From NCBI RefSeq assembly GCF_000379065.1, contig NZ_KB900614.1, positions 1,200,107-1,264,106 of the forward strand: 64,000 bases of DNA. Reading direction: 5' to 3'. The notes beneath the pieces were generated by a model. It was not told where the DNA came from, did no database searches, and worked only from the letters and a program-made list of their open reading frames with translations. The position numbers and the translations under genes were made by a program. Shown here piece by piece: positions 50,737 to 59,173 of this stretch. Origin of the DNA: Salinispora mooreana (GTDB taxonomy: Bacteria > Actinomycetota > Actinomycetes > Mycobacteriales > Micromonosporaceae). The number at the start of each line of letters is the position of its first letter. Within the stretch, counting starts at the first letter, position 1.

Positions 50737-51879
50737 CTAGCCGACATCCTGCAGGTCCTTCCGGGTACGTGCTTCAACGTCGGGCTTGGCCGGCCGCCGG
50801 GCAGCCCCGGCACCCGCGCCCACGTCCGCCCAGGTCACATCCCCGAGCCGGTCCGGCCCTGGCCGGGCATACCTGTCCTGACGGATCAGGACCAGGCAGA
50901 CGATCGTGAACAACACGAGCACGGCGATGCTGCCCATGGCCAAGGCGGGAGTGAACGGCACCAGGAGGAGGGTGCTGACCAGCTCCGCGAAGATCAGGAC
51001 GAACAGCACCCCGCGGATCGTCAGGGGCGTCAGTCGGGTGCAGATCCAGGCCCCCAGCGGTGCTCCCACGGCCACCACCGGCGCGGCAGTGATCCAGTAG
51101 TCAACCACAAACCCGGTGAAATCGCGGACGACGAACACATGGGTCAGAAACGCGGCTATCGACACCAGCGTCATCATTACCACCGTGGTCGGGGTCGCCA
51201 CCTTCTCGGAAACCCGAAAGAGCAACACGAGCAGCAAGAACATGACACAGTTCTCACCCACCCCGGCCACACCGCTGAGTAATCCGCCGGCGAAACCGAC
51301 ACCGAGGACCAGATTGCGCTCCCGGGCAGTCCACATCGGCACCACGAAATTTCGCCGATATCCCCGCTGACGCAGTTGCACGAGTAACGCTACCGCGAGC
51401 GCCACGAGCAACATCGTAAACAACACCCGCACCAGCTTGAGCGGCACATGTGGGGCGATCATCGTCACGCTGAGCACCACGCCCAACATTCCCGCGGTCG
51501 AGCCGTACAGCACCACCCGCCGCTCTATCGGCACCCGGCAGAGCAGGATCGACAGCGAAGCCGCAGTCATGCCGATCGACTGGATGGCGAAAGTAAAAAT
51601 ACGCGCCTGGTCCGGCGGCACGGTCAACACCTTCGTCATCACCGGAAACGCGATCGCACCACCACCCTCACTGGTCCCACCGCCAACCAGTGATCCGAAC
51701 ACCATGGTTAGCGCCACCGGCCAGTTATCTTCCAGTCGAGTAAAGTAGCCCCACCCCCACACCTTTGCCCAGATCAGCCACACGATCGCCGCCAGAACGG
51801 CGTTGACCAACAACACTCGGGGAGCTCGCACCATGTCCGTCATCCCGCCTTCCGCAGTATTCCCTGAATCATCGGCCAC
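50737..51879 (-). CDS. TauE/SafE-family membrane permease
   Basis: 380 residues from GTG 51879 (AGGA upstream); ATG 51843 (MTDMVRAPRV, after GGAAGG) is a strong alternative. Eight or more membrane segments in two TauE-type halves, with the repeated motif visible as VGGGTSEGGGAIAFPVMT and GGLLSGVAGVGENCVMFLLL. This family exports sulfite, sulfoacetate or other organic anions. The C-terminal 45 residues are soluble and basic. Substrate unknown. Confidence 0.9.
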   Translation of the reverse strand: MADDSGNTAEGGMTDMVRAPRVLLVNAVLAAIVWLIWAKVWGWGYFTRLEDNWPVALTMVFGSLVGGGTSEGGGAIAFPVMTKVLTVPPDQARIFTFAIQSIGMTAASLSILLCRVPIERRVVLYGSTAGMLGVVLSVTMIAPHVPLKLVRVLFTMLLVALAVALLVQLRQRGYRRNFVVPMWTARERNLVLGVGFAGGLLSGVAGVGENCVMFLLLVLLFRVSEKVATPTTVVMMTLVSIAAFLTHVFVVRDFTGFVVDYWITAAPVVAVGAPLGAWICTRLTPLTIRGVLFVLIFAELVSTLLLVPFTPALAMGSIAVLVLFTIVCLVLIRQDRYARPGPDRLGDVTWADVGAGAGAARRPAKPDVEARTRKDLQDVG

Positions 51880-52178
51880 GGTCTAGTCCTGCACACTCAC
51901 CGATGTTCGACAAGGACCAAAAAGAGCAAAACAAAAGAATTGAGCGTTGGGCCCGCACGGCAGCCAACTCCGGTTACGCGCAGCGCCCTTCTGCCGGCTG
52001 AGCCGGGTGAGGCTGGCTGACCGGGCCGGGAGAGCCACACCCGGCCCCGCAGGCTCGGGGACTCCGACCTGGCGCAGCGGACGGCACTGACCTCCACCAC
52101 GCGGGGAGTGGGTGGCACAGATGGAAACCGATCAGACGGGTGGGGGTTAGGGGACCCCTACCTGGGTACGGTCACAGG
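51880..52178. other. Intergenic region with AT-rich stretch
   Basis: About 300 bases between the permease gene (minus) and the gene at 52179 (plus). 51911-51945 is unusually AT-rich for this genome (aaaagagcaaaacaaaagaa). It probably holds promoters; I see no gene. Confidence 0.45.
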
Positions 52179-52559
52179 ATGGTGTACATGCCGTCGCTGC
52201 CGCAGCCACAGCGGTTGCTCCTGGCTGAATTGGCAGGCACAGCCAACCGGTACAGCATCGGCGAAGGTCGTGGCCTGCCGCAGGAGGTGGCGGTTGCTGC
52301 GGTACTGGCGGTCACCGACGACCCGGTGTTGCTGGGCATCCAGGCCGGGGTGGCGCTGGCGGACCCGTACGGCGTCAGTCAGCCAACCGTCGAACTGCTT
52401 CAGGCCGCCGGCGCCGACATGACCATCGCCCAGCAGCACGCGACCGAGGTGCGGGAACGGCTGGAGCGAATCGGAATCGCCGGTTCATCCAAGGACGGCG
52501 CAGCCGACGGCCGGACCGGCCAGCACAGTGACCGGCAGCCCGAGGGCGAGTGCGGGTAG
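52179..52559 (+). CDS. Hypothetical protein, Micromonosporaceae-type
   Basis: 126 residues from ATG 52179, seven bases after a TACGGT -10-like box, so it is probably leaderless; ATG 52188 also fits. Short helical protein: LLLAELAGTANRYSIGEGRG, VAAVLAVTDDPVLLGIQAGV, ELLQAAGADMTIAQQHATEV. A truncated relative lies at 63405-63656. No known function. Confidence 0.7.
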   Translation: MVYMPSLPQPQRLLLAELAGTANRYSIGEGRGLPQEVAVAAVLAVTDDPVLLGIQAGVALADPYGVSQPTVELLQAAGADMTIAQQHATEVRERLERIGIAGSSKDGAADGRTGQHSDRQPEGECG

Positions 52560-52773
52560 AGCTCGAGCAAAAGGCACACAGCAACATGAACGCGAAGAGA
52601 ATTCCCTAAACGGGCAAAGCTTATTCGATCATGAATGGATGAGACTCCCGACCGGCGCTACCTCGCCGCAGCCCCACCAGCCGTCTGGACCGGTTCCCGG
52701 GAGAGTGCGGGGTGGGTCGGGGAGGTGATTCCGGGTGTCACAGCGACGCTGACATTCGCTATGGTGCTGCCCT

Positions 52774-53328
52774 GTGGCAAGCGTGAACCTCCGCACCGAA
52801 CGCCTCACACTTCGGCCGGTGCGCGACGAGGACATCGACCGCATCCTGGAGTACCGCAACCTGCCGGAGGTCGGCCGCTGGCTGCTGCGCACCGAGGTTG
52901 ACCCGGCCGCTTTCCGGGCGACGTGGCGACGCTGCGCAGAAGACCCCGACGACCACAGTGTGGCGGTGGCCCTCGACCGCGTCGTCATCGGAACCGTCTC
53001 CCTCGACGTGCGCAACAGCATGGGGCAGCCCGGCACGCCGCCGGGGACAGAAGCCGAGATCGGCTACATCTTCGACCCGAAGTACGGTGGCCACGGCTAC
53101 GCGACCGAGGCGGTCAGCGCGATGCTCGCCCACGCGTTCGACCGGTTGGGCCTACGCCGGATCACTGCGGGCTGCTACGCGGACAACCTCCCCTCGGTCC
53201 GGCTCCTCGAAAAGCTCGGCATGCGACGGGAGCAGCACGGTGTCGGCGACTCCTGGCACGCCGAGTTGGGCTGGGTGGACGGCTACACGTACGCCCTGCT
53301 CGCCGACGAGTGGCACCACCAGCCGTAG
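52774..53328 (+). CDS. GNAT-family N-acetyltransferase
   Basis: 184 residues from GTG 52774. TATGGT lies nine bases upstream, so a leaderless mRNA is likely. RimJ/RimL-like pattern: LRTERLTLRPVRDEDIDRIL, acetyl-CoA-binding AEIGYIFDPKYGGHGYATEA and YADNLPSVRLLEKLGMR. Acceptor unknown; this subgroup often acetylates ribosomal proteins or small amines. Confidence 0.93.
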   Translation: MASVNLRTERLTLRPVRDEDIDRILEYRNLPEVGRWLLRTEVDPAAFRATWRRCAEDPDDHSVAVALDRVVIGTVSLDVRNSMGQPGTPPGTEAEIGYIFDPKYGGHGYATEAVSAMLAHAFDRLGLRRITAGCYADNLPSVRLLEKLGMRREQHGVGDSWHAELGWVDGYTYALLADEWHHQP

Positions 53329-53332
53329 CCCC

Positions 53333-53833
53333 CTACCCCACCGGCCGCTCGGGGCTCCGGCGGAACGTCACCGGCGCCGCACCACGGCGGTAGTGGACGA
53401 CCGCGAACGGCCACACCGCTCGCAGCCAGGCCCCCACGATCTCGGTCAGCGGACCATCCAGCTCCGCTCGCGCAGCGGACACCCACGACGAGGCCGCCAC
53501 CTCCTGCTCTCCCGTCGGCGACGGCTCAAAATACACACAGCCGACCACGTCTCCGGTGGCGATCTCGATGACCGTGTAGGCGAAGTCCACCCGCTGGCGC
53601 GACCGCCGCGCATGCCCCGCCAGGTCCTCGTGGTTCTCGGCGAGCGTCATCCCGGCGACCGGCGGCCAGCCCTGGTCGAATCCCGGTGTTGCCCGGATGT
53701 GCGCGATGCTCGACATCCAGGCAGCGTGATCCGCCTCGTTGTGCTGCGGCCCAAGCAACTCGAGCCGCAGCCCCTGGCAGACAAACACATCCGGTACCGC
53801 GAATGACGCCGCGACGAGCGGTAGGTCGGTCAT
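53333..53833 (-). CDS. GNAT-like acetyltransferase family protein
   Basis: 166 residues, ATG at 53833. A GNAT-like fold is suggested by GLRLELLGPQHNEADHAAWM, FAYTVIEIATGDVVGCVYFE and WLRAVWPFAVVHYRR. The acetyl-CoA loop (usually Q/RxxGxG/A) is not obvious, so it may not be an active acetyltransferase. It converges on the preceding GNAT gene with a 4-base gap. Confidence 0.7.
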   Translation of the reverse strand: MTDLPLVAASFAVPDVFVCQGLRLELLGPQHNEADHAAWMSSIAHIRATPGFDQGWPPVAGMTLAENHEDLAGHARRSRQRVDFAYTVIEIATGDVVGCVYFEPSPTGEQEVAASSWVSAARAELDGPLTEIVGAWLRAVWPFAVVHYRRGAAPVTFRRSPERPVG

Positions 53834-53962
53834 CGCCGTAGCCTAGCGGCCCGCTGTCGGCTGGCAGTGCACCCGGCCGGCCGATCAAGGTCAGCCCGGG
53901 CGCGCTGCCCAGCAGATCAGGCGCGCCGCGCCGTAGCCCCGGAGCACCGGCCGGCCGGCCGG

Positions 53963-55276
53963 TCAGCCCAGGCACATCGGGACGTTCACGCAGTTGTCCG
54001 GCCGGTTCTTGGCCACAGTGGTGCCGGTAGCAGTGGAGATATCGACCGTGCCGCCCACCTCGTTGAAGATGCCGCCACCGTCGGTGCCGACGGCGTTTTC
54101 GACCACCTTCGTACGCAACAGGGTGAGCGTGCCGGTTGCCGAATTGTAGATTCCGCCGCCCGACGCGGTGGCCTGATTACCGGCGACCTTGGTGCGCAGT
54201 AGCGTCAACGTGCCGGAGTTGTAAACGCCGCCACCGTCTACTCCGACATTGTTCTTGATAACGCTGTCCTCGATGAGCGCGGGTCCACCTTGCAGAAAGA
54301 TCGCGCCCTGGCCACCGCCGGTTGCGGTGTTGTTGGCGATGGTGACTCGGGACACCGTGAGCTGGAGAGGCGCACCGGTGATGGCGGATCCCCCCAAGCC
54401 CGTTGTCGTGTTCTTCTCAATGCGCGTGTCGGCGATGACACCGGTCGTCCCACCAAAGAGGAAAATGGCTCCGCCCTCAGCGGCCTGATGACCCACCAGC
54501 TCGCTCCGAGTGATGGTCCCGTGACCACTCACGGTCAGAGCTCCGCCAGTCAGCGCGGTATTTGCGTCGAAACGCGACTTGTCGACGGTGAGTGCGCCGA
54601 TACTGAAGATCCCGCCGCCGATGTTGGCCGCGGTGTTCCTACTAATGACCGAGTGTTCGATGTGGAGAGCACCACCAATATTTCCGATCCCGCCGGCGTC
54701 ACCCTCACTGGATACATTTTCGACAATCTTACTCTTCTTGATTGTGGCGCCGCCACCTGGGTTGATGAGGATCCCACCGCCGTCAGTGTCGCCGGATATC
54801 TTCCCACCGGTGACGGTGAGGTGATTCAGGGTGAGTCGACCGTTGGCGTTGACGGTGAGGATTCTGAACTCTTCGGCGGCGGCAGAGCGTTTGAGGGTGG
54901 TGTTCTTACCGCCGTTGAGGGTGATGGGAGTGGTGATCGCGGGCAGACCGGCACCGTCGAGGTCAGCGGTAAGCAGATAGGTACAGCCGGCGGCGAGGTC
55001 GAGCACGGCACCACCCTGGGCGTTGGCTCGGGTGATCTCGGCGATCAGCCGAGCCGTGTCACAGGGCACCGCCGTACCCTTCGGCTTTCCGAGCTGGTCA
55101 TCGGCGACGGCGCGTCCGACAGCGTCAACGCCGGGGAGGGTGATGCCGGCGGTGACGGCGGCGGTCAGCACCAGGCCGGTCGCTCCGGCCAGCCTGGCAG
55201 CCCACCACCGTGACCTCGCCCGACCCCTGTTGGGATGCTCCGAGTTGACTTCGGTCGTGCGGCACTGATGGTTCAT
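53963..55276 (-). CDS. Secreted right-handed beta-helix protein B
   Basis: 437 residues from ATG 55276 (MNHQCRTTEVNSEHPNRGRA). The only minus-strand copy and the most divergent of the five, with a shorter linker after the signal (ARSRWWAARLAGATGLVLTA). N-cap TAVPCDTARLIAEITRANAQ, coils such as GGGIFSIGALTVDKSRFDAN, and cap NRPDNCVNVPMCLG. An 18-base GC palindrome covers the stop (53946-53963) and may stop transcription. Adjacent in opposite orientation to the GT87-like membrane gene. Confidence 0.9.
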   Translation of the reverse strand: MNHQCRTTEVNSEHPNRGRARSRWWAARLAGATGLVLTAAVTAGITLPGVDAVGRAVADDQLGKPKGTAVPCDTARLIAEITRANAQGGAVLDLAAGCTYLLTADLDGAGLPAITTPITLNGGKNTTLKRSAAAEEFRILTVNANGRLTLNHLTVTGGKISGDTDGGGILINPGGGATIKKSKIVENVSSEGDAGGIGNIGGALHIEHSVISRNTAANIGGGIFSIGALTVDKSRFDANTALTGGALTVSGHGTITRSELVGHQAAEGGAIFLFGGTTGVIADTRIEKNTTTGLGGSAITGAPLQLTVSRVTIANNTATGGGQGAIFLQGGPALIEDSVIKNNVGVDGGGVYNSGTLTLLRTKVAGNQATASGGGIYNSATGTLTLLRTKVVENAVGTDGGGIFNEVGGTVDISTATGTTVAKNRPDNCVNVPMCLG

Positions 55277-55288
55277 CGTGGCGTTGAC

Positions 55289-55378
55289 GCCCTTCCCCGT
55301 GAACGACGAGGAGCCCGAAGGCCTTGTGCTCCTCGGCTACCTGGCTGGCGGTAGCAGCCACCCGCACGCTAGACCGAC
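55289..55378 (-). promoter_or_regulatory. Conserved leader of beta-helix gene B
   Basis: Same element on the minus strand: GCTACC/GGTAGC arms at 55350-55355 and 55336-55341, invariant CGAGG, then CGAGGAGC pairing with GCTCCTCG, and ACGGGGAAGG before the start. Confidence 0.62.
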
Positions 55379-55409
55379 GCCACCCCACCTAGCCACAATT
55401 CCGAAGAAA

Positions 55410-56639
55410 CTACTCAATTCGTGCAAAAGCGCTGAATCCGGGCATAGAGCTGCCGGGCACCCTCGCAGAGCCGGGATGCAGACGGAACCACGCGGCGATG
55501 GTCAACGGCATCAGGAGGTAGCCGAACCGGGTGGCAGGCGCCAGGCAGATGGCCACCGCGAGAGCGACGGCGAGCCGGTCGTCGTCGGCGAGCAGCGTCC
55601 GTGGTGGTCGCACCACCAGCAGGACGGCGACCGCCACCGCGGCCGAGGCGAGCAGCACCAGGGCGATCAGGCGCCCGCCCGGCAGCAGCGTGGCGATGAG
55701 GTGCCCGGGCAACGGACTCGCGGCGGGCGAGGCGACCTGGCCCGCTCCCAGCGGATAGCGCAGAACCTGCTCGACGAAGGATCCCGGCGAGGCGAGGAAA
55801 CTCGGAACCGTCAGGACGGCGAGGGCAACGGCGGCCACGGCGCCCGCACCCGACGCGGCCCGTCCGCCTCGACGCACCGTGAGCAGGACCAACACCACCG
55901 CCAGCACGGGCCAGGCCGTCCACTTCATCGCTGCCGCCGCGCCAGCGGCCAGCCCGGTCGCCGTAGGACGGCCCACGGCGGCGGTCGCTAGGGCGAGGCA
56001 CATCAGCGCCGTGACGGGCAGGTCGATGCCCCCGGTGGCCAGTGGCAGGGCCAACAGTGGACATGCGGCCAGGAGGGCGAGAGCCCGGGGAGCACAGTGA
56101 CCGACGGCGACCCGGGCGGCCACCGTCAGTGCGAGCCCGAAGACCAGCGCGAACCCCCAGCGGGCATCGGCCATGGGGCTGTCGCCGAGCAGGGCGTACG
56201 GCAGCCCGAACAGCGCCATCGCCGGCAGGTACGGGTTGTAGTCCGCAAGCTGGGACGGCTCGGGCAGGTACGGGCTGCCGGTGTGTAGCAGCAGCACGCC
56301 GGAGTGGTGCACGACATCGACCTCGAGCTGCCCCTGCCGGTGCGCGACCAGCCACACCATGGGTACGACGGCCGCGCCCACCGCCGCGACGAACGGCGCA
56401 GCCCGGCGCAGCCGACTCGACGCACCGACGGCCAGGGCCCCGGCCACGGCGTAGCCGATGGTCGCGTAGAGCCCCCAGATCCGGTGCGGCCCCTCGTCGG
56501 TGACCGCGGCCATGGACGCCGCCGCCACGGCGCACCCCGCCCACAGCAGCGGCCACAGCCCGGGACCGGCCCGACCGAGTGATCCCCGCCGGGGCACGGG
56601 CACGGGATGCGGGTGCGGTAGTAACGGTGTTCTGGTCAT
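55410..56639 (-). CDS. Polyprenyl-phosphate-sugar-dependent glycosyltransferase, GT87/DUF2029-like
   Basis: 409 residues from ATG 56639, with GGAAAG upstream. About ten membrane segments, with the N-terminal Asp-containing extracytoplasmic loop (VDVVHHSGVLLLHTGSPYLP ... DYNPYLPAMALFGLPY) typical of GT-C mannosyltransferases. These use lipid-linked sugars on the outer side of the membrane. No partner gene for a glycan is seen, and the acceptor is unknown. Confidence 0.8.
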   Translation of the reverse strand: MTRTPLLPHPHPVPVPRRGSLGRAGPGLWPLLWAGCAVAAASMAAVTDEGPHRIWGLYATIGYAVAGALAVGASSRLRRAAPFVAAVGAAVVPMVWLVAHRQGQLEVDVVHHSGVLLLHTGSPYLPEPSQLADYNPYLPAMALFGLPYALLGDSPMADARWGFALVFGLALTVAARVAVGHCAPRALALLAACPLLALPLATGGIDLPVTALMCLALATAAVGRPTATGLAAGAAAAMKWTAWPVLAVVLVLLTVRRGGRAASGAGAVAAVALAVLTVPSFLASPGSFVEQVLRYPLGAGQVASPAASPLPGHLIATLLPGGRLIALVLLASAAVAVAVLLVVRPPRTLLADDDRLAVALAVAICLAPATRFGYLLMPLTIAAWFRLHPGSARVPGSSMPGFSAFARIE

Positions 56640-56804
56640 TCACTGCGCTTTCCACATCGGAGTACCGCAAGTCTCGGAAGGCCACGAGCCTGGATCGTCA
56701 CTCCAGAGTGCGATCTTCGGTGTCAACCCCGGGTGTGACGCCGGTGCCACAGATCAAACCCGACGGTGACGGGTCCGGCGCGGCGGCTTCGGGAGAATCG
56801 GCGC

Positions 56805-57000
56805 ATGCCCCGACCGCGCCGCCCCGCCGCTCCACGCCTGGCAGACCTACCACGTCAGCCCTGGTATCCGGCTGTCAGCACGAGCGTGATCGCCGTGATG
56901 GCGGTTGTGGAGATCACCACGGGCCGCATCACCGCACCCGCCGTCGTGGTCACGGCAGCCGCCGCGGTCGTACCGCTGGCCTGGCGGCACCGTCGCCCCT
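56805..57000 (+). pseudogene. N-terminal fragment resembling a sensor histidine kinase
   Basis: From ATG 56805 the frame reads MPRPRRPAAPRLADLPRQPW, then two hydrophobic stretches and VPLAWRHRRPW, much like the membrane input of two-component kinases in this group. No kinase domain follows; at about 57000 the sequence becomes a different gene fragment. The 56640-56804 stretch upstream has no gene. Confidence 0.5.
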
Positions 57001-57168
57001 GGATACCGCTACCGATACGCCACCGGCCGTGCAGGCGACAGCGCTCTCGCCGGCTTCTCCCCACGCAAGCAGCACCTCGTGGTCTACCTCATCGGTGGCT
57101 TCGAAGAACGACACGCATCGACGCTGGCACGGCTCGGCCCACACAAGACCGGCAAGAGCTGCCGCTAG
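57001..57168 (+). pseudogene. DUF1801 (YdhG-like) C-terminal fragment
   Basis: GYRYRYATGRAGDSALAGFS, then PRKQHLVVYLIGGFEE and LGPHKTGKSC match the DUF1801 family, ending early at a TAG after CR. Only about 55 codons remain and no start exists. It is joined to the kinase-like fragment, a sign of deletion or recombination. Confidence 0.7.
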
Positions 57169-57390
57169 CTGAAGCGGGCACGATCGGTGAAGTGCGCCAT
57201 GACCCCTGGACGGTGCCGGGCGTGGTATCAGCCCACTCAACGATGTCGCGGTACCACTCGCCAGCAACATCCGGCAGGTCGGCGCGGACGCGACTCCTTT
57301 CGCGGCGGACGGCGGACGGCAGAAGGCCCATTCACACCTCGAATCCTATTCGAGTACGTTCTTCGTGTTCCTGGCTGGACGTGCCCTTAT

Positions 57391-57490
57391 GTCCGGTTAG
57401 CTCGACGTGGTTGCTACCGCCTGCCTGGTAGCCGAGGGCAGCCACCCGCACCGGCCTCGGCTGGCACCTCGCCCACGACGGGGGAAGGAC
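57391..57490 (+). promoter_or_regulatory. Conserved leader of beta-helix gene C
   Basis: GCTACC (57413-57418) / GGTAGC (57427-57432), then CGAGG. AGCCGAGG can instead pair with CCTCGGCT downstream (8 bases), which would break the first hairpin. Ends GACGGGGGAAGGAC. Confidence 0.65.
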
Positions 57491-57502
57491 AACGACACCG
57501 CG

Positions 57503-58900
57503 ATGACCAATCCACACCACGACCCCGAACCAGACCACCCCGGCACACGACCATGCCCGGTGCGAGACCCAGGCCGCCGAACCAGGTCACGATGGTGGTC
57601 CGCGGGACTGGCCGGGATGACCGGCCTCGCCCTCACCACCACCGTCGGTATCGCCGCCACGCCCACGGCCGCAAGCACCGTCGCCGCCCCCGGCACCCAA
57701 GCCCCCGCCGACAGCCACCGTGACGAAGGCAAAGGCGGCCACACCCGCAGCGGGAAAGGGAAGGAGCAACCCAAGGGGACTCCCGTGCCCTGCGACGCCG
57801 ACGCGCTCATCGCCGCGATCACCCTCGCCAACGCCCGCGGCGGCGCCACCCTCAACCTCGCCAAGGGCTGCACCTACCTCCTCACCACCGACATCGACAG
57901 CAACGGCCTGCCTATCATCACCACCCCCATCACCCTCAACGGCCACACACACACCACCATCGAACGCGCCGCCGCCGCCGACCCGTTCCGAATCCTCACC
58001 GTCAACACCGGCGGCGACCTCACCCTCAACAAAATAAAAATCACCGGCGGACAAACCGCACCTGGCGCCCCGGGGGGTGGCATCCTCGTCAACCTCGGCG
58101 GTGAGCTAACCGCCAAACACAGTGAAATCGTCCGTAACATCGCCACCTTCGGTGTCGGCGGCGGCGTCGCCAACCGCGGCACCACCACTGTCAAAGGCTC
58201 CACCGTCAGCCGCAACACCTCCCGGCAGGGCGGCGGCATTTTCAACACGGGACGGCTCACCGCCGGGAAAGTGATGTTCGCCGACAACGGCGTGACCGGC
58301 TTTGGCGGCGGGATCAGCAGCACCAGCAGCGGCACCGCCGAGGTCTCGGATAGCACCTTCACCCGTAACCGCGCACTCGGCGGCGCGGGAATCGGCGACT
58401 CCAGTGGTGCTATCACCACGGTCGTCGGGTCCACCTTCACCGACAACAGCGCCACCGCCCTCGGTGGTGGCATATTCATTGACGGACAGCTAACCCTACG
58501 AAAGGTCACCATCGCCAACAACACCGCTCCAACCCAAGGTGCCGGCGTCGTGATCCAGAACAGCATGGGAGGATCTTCTGCCGTCATCGAAGACAGCAAG
58601 ATCAGCAACAACACCACCGCCGGTGGCGGCGGAGGAATCATCAACGTCTTCGCACCACTGGTCCTACGAGACACCAAGATAGAAGGCAATCAAGCCGATA
58701 CAGGCGGGGGCCTTCTCAACCTCTTCAACAGCACGTCCACGCTCTTCAACACCGCCGTCGTCAAGAACATCGCCGTCAACGACGGCGGCGGGATCTTCAA
58801 CGACCCCACCGGCGTGGTCGTCCTGAACAGCTTCACCGGCACGGTCGTCATCAAGAACCGGCCGAACAACTGCGTCAACGTCCCGGACTGCGCGGGCTGA
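57503..58900 (+). CDS. Secreted right-handed beta-helix protein C
   Basis: 465 residues from ATG 57503 (MTNPHHDPEPDHPGTRPCPV). Signal (RRTRSRWWSAGLAGMTGLAL), short linker, N-cap TPVPCDADALIAAITLANAR, helix coils, cap NRPNNCVNVPDCAG. The leader and roughly the first 55 residues match gene D almost exactly, and similarity continues through the N-cap; the helix coils then diverge. Tandem duplication of C and D is recent. Confidence 0.9.
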   Translation: MTNPHHDPEPDHPGTRPCPVRDPGRRTRSRWWSAGLAGMTGLALTTTVGIAATPTAASTVAAPGTQAPADSHRDEGKGGHTRSGKGKEQPKGTPVPCDADALIAAITLANARGGATLNLAKGCTYLLTTDIDSNGLPIITTPITLNGHTHTTIERAAAADPFRILTVNTGGDLTLNKIKITGGQTAPGAPGGGILVNLGGELTAKHSEIVRNIATFGVGGGVANRGTTTVKGSTVSRNTSRQGGGIFNTGRLTAGKVMFADNGVTGFGGGISSTSSGTAEVSDSTFTRNRALGGAGIGDSSGAITTVVGSTFTDNSATALGGGIFIDGQLTLRKVTIANNTAPTQGAGVVIQNSMGGSSAVIEDSKISNNTTAGGGGGIINVFAPLVLRDTKIEGNQADTGGGLLNLFNSTSTLFNTAVVKNIAVNDGGGIFNDPTGVVVLNSFTGTVVIKNRPNNCVNVPDCAG

Positions 58901-58919
58901 CCCACCTCCGAGCATCACG

Positions 58920-58967
58920 AGGGTTCCGCCCCCGCCATCCGCCTCTGGGTAGCGGGGGCGAAACCCT
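58920..58967 (+). terminator. Terminator after beta-helix gene C
   Basis: Arms agggttccgcccccgc (58920-58935) and gcgggggcgaaaccct (58952-58967), one mismatch, 16-base loop. Confidence 0.72.
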
Positions 58968-59061
58968 GCACCACCCCAGGACGCGGTCACTGCGCGGGGA
59001 GGGCGAAACAGGAAGCCCATTCGGGGACAGTGTTCATGTCTATGCCCGATCATGCCCTTAT

Positions 59062-59161
59062 GTCCGGTTAGCTCGACGTGGTTGCTGCCGCCTGCCTGGT
59101 AGCCGAGGGCAGCCACCCGCACCGGCCTCGGCTGGCACCTCGCCCACGACGGGGGAAGGAC
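59062..59161 (+). promoter_or_regulatory. Conserved leader of beta-helix gene D
   Basis: Nearly identical to that of gene C. The hairpin is GCTGCC (59084-59089) / GGTAGC (59098-59103): A-to-G in the 5' arm makes a G-U pair, so pairing is kept. Confidence 0.65.
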
Positions 59162-59173
59162 AACGACACCGCG

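Noticed and set aside
55414..56685. 423-codon frame overlapping the GT87-like gene on the same strand
   Set aside because: Arg/Gly-rich alternate frame of the membrane protein; the other frame shows clear membrane segments.
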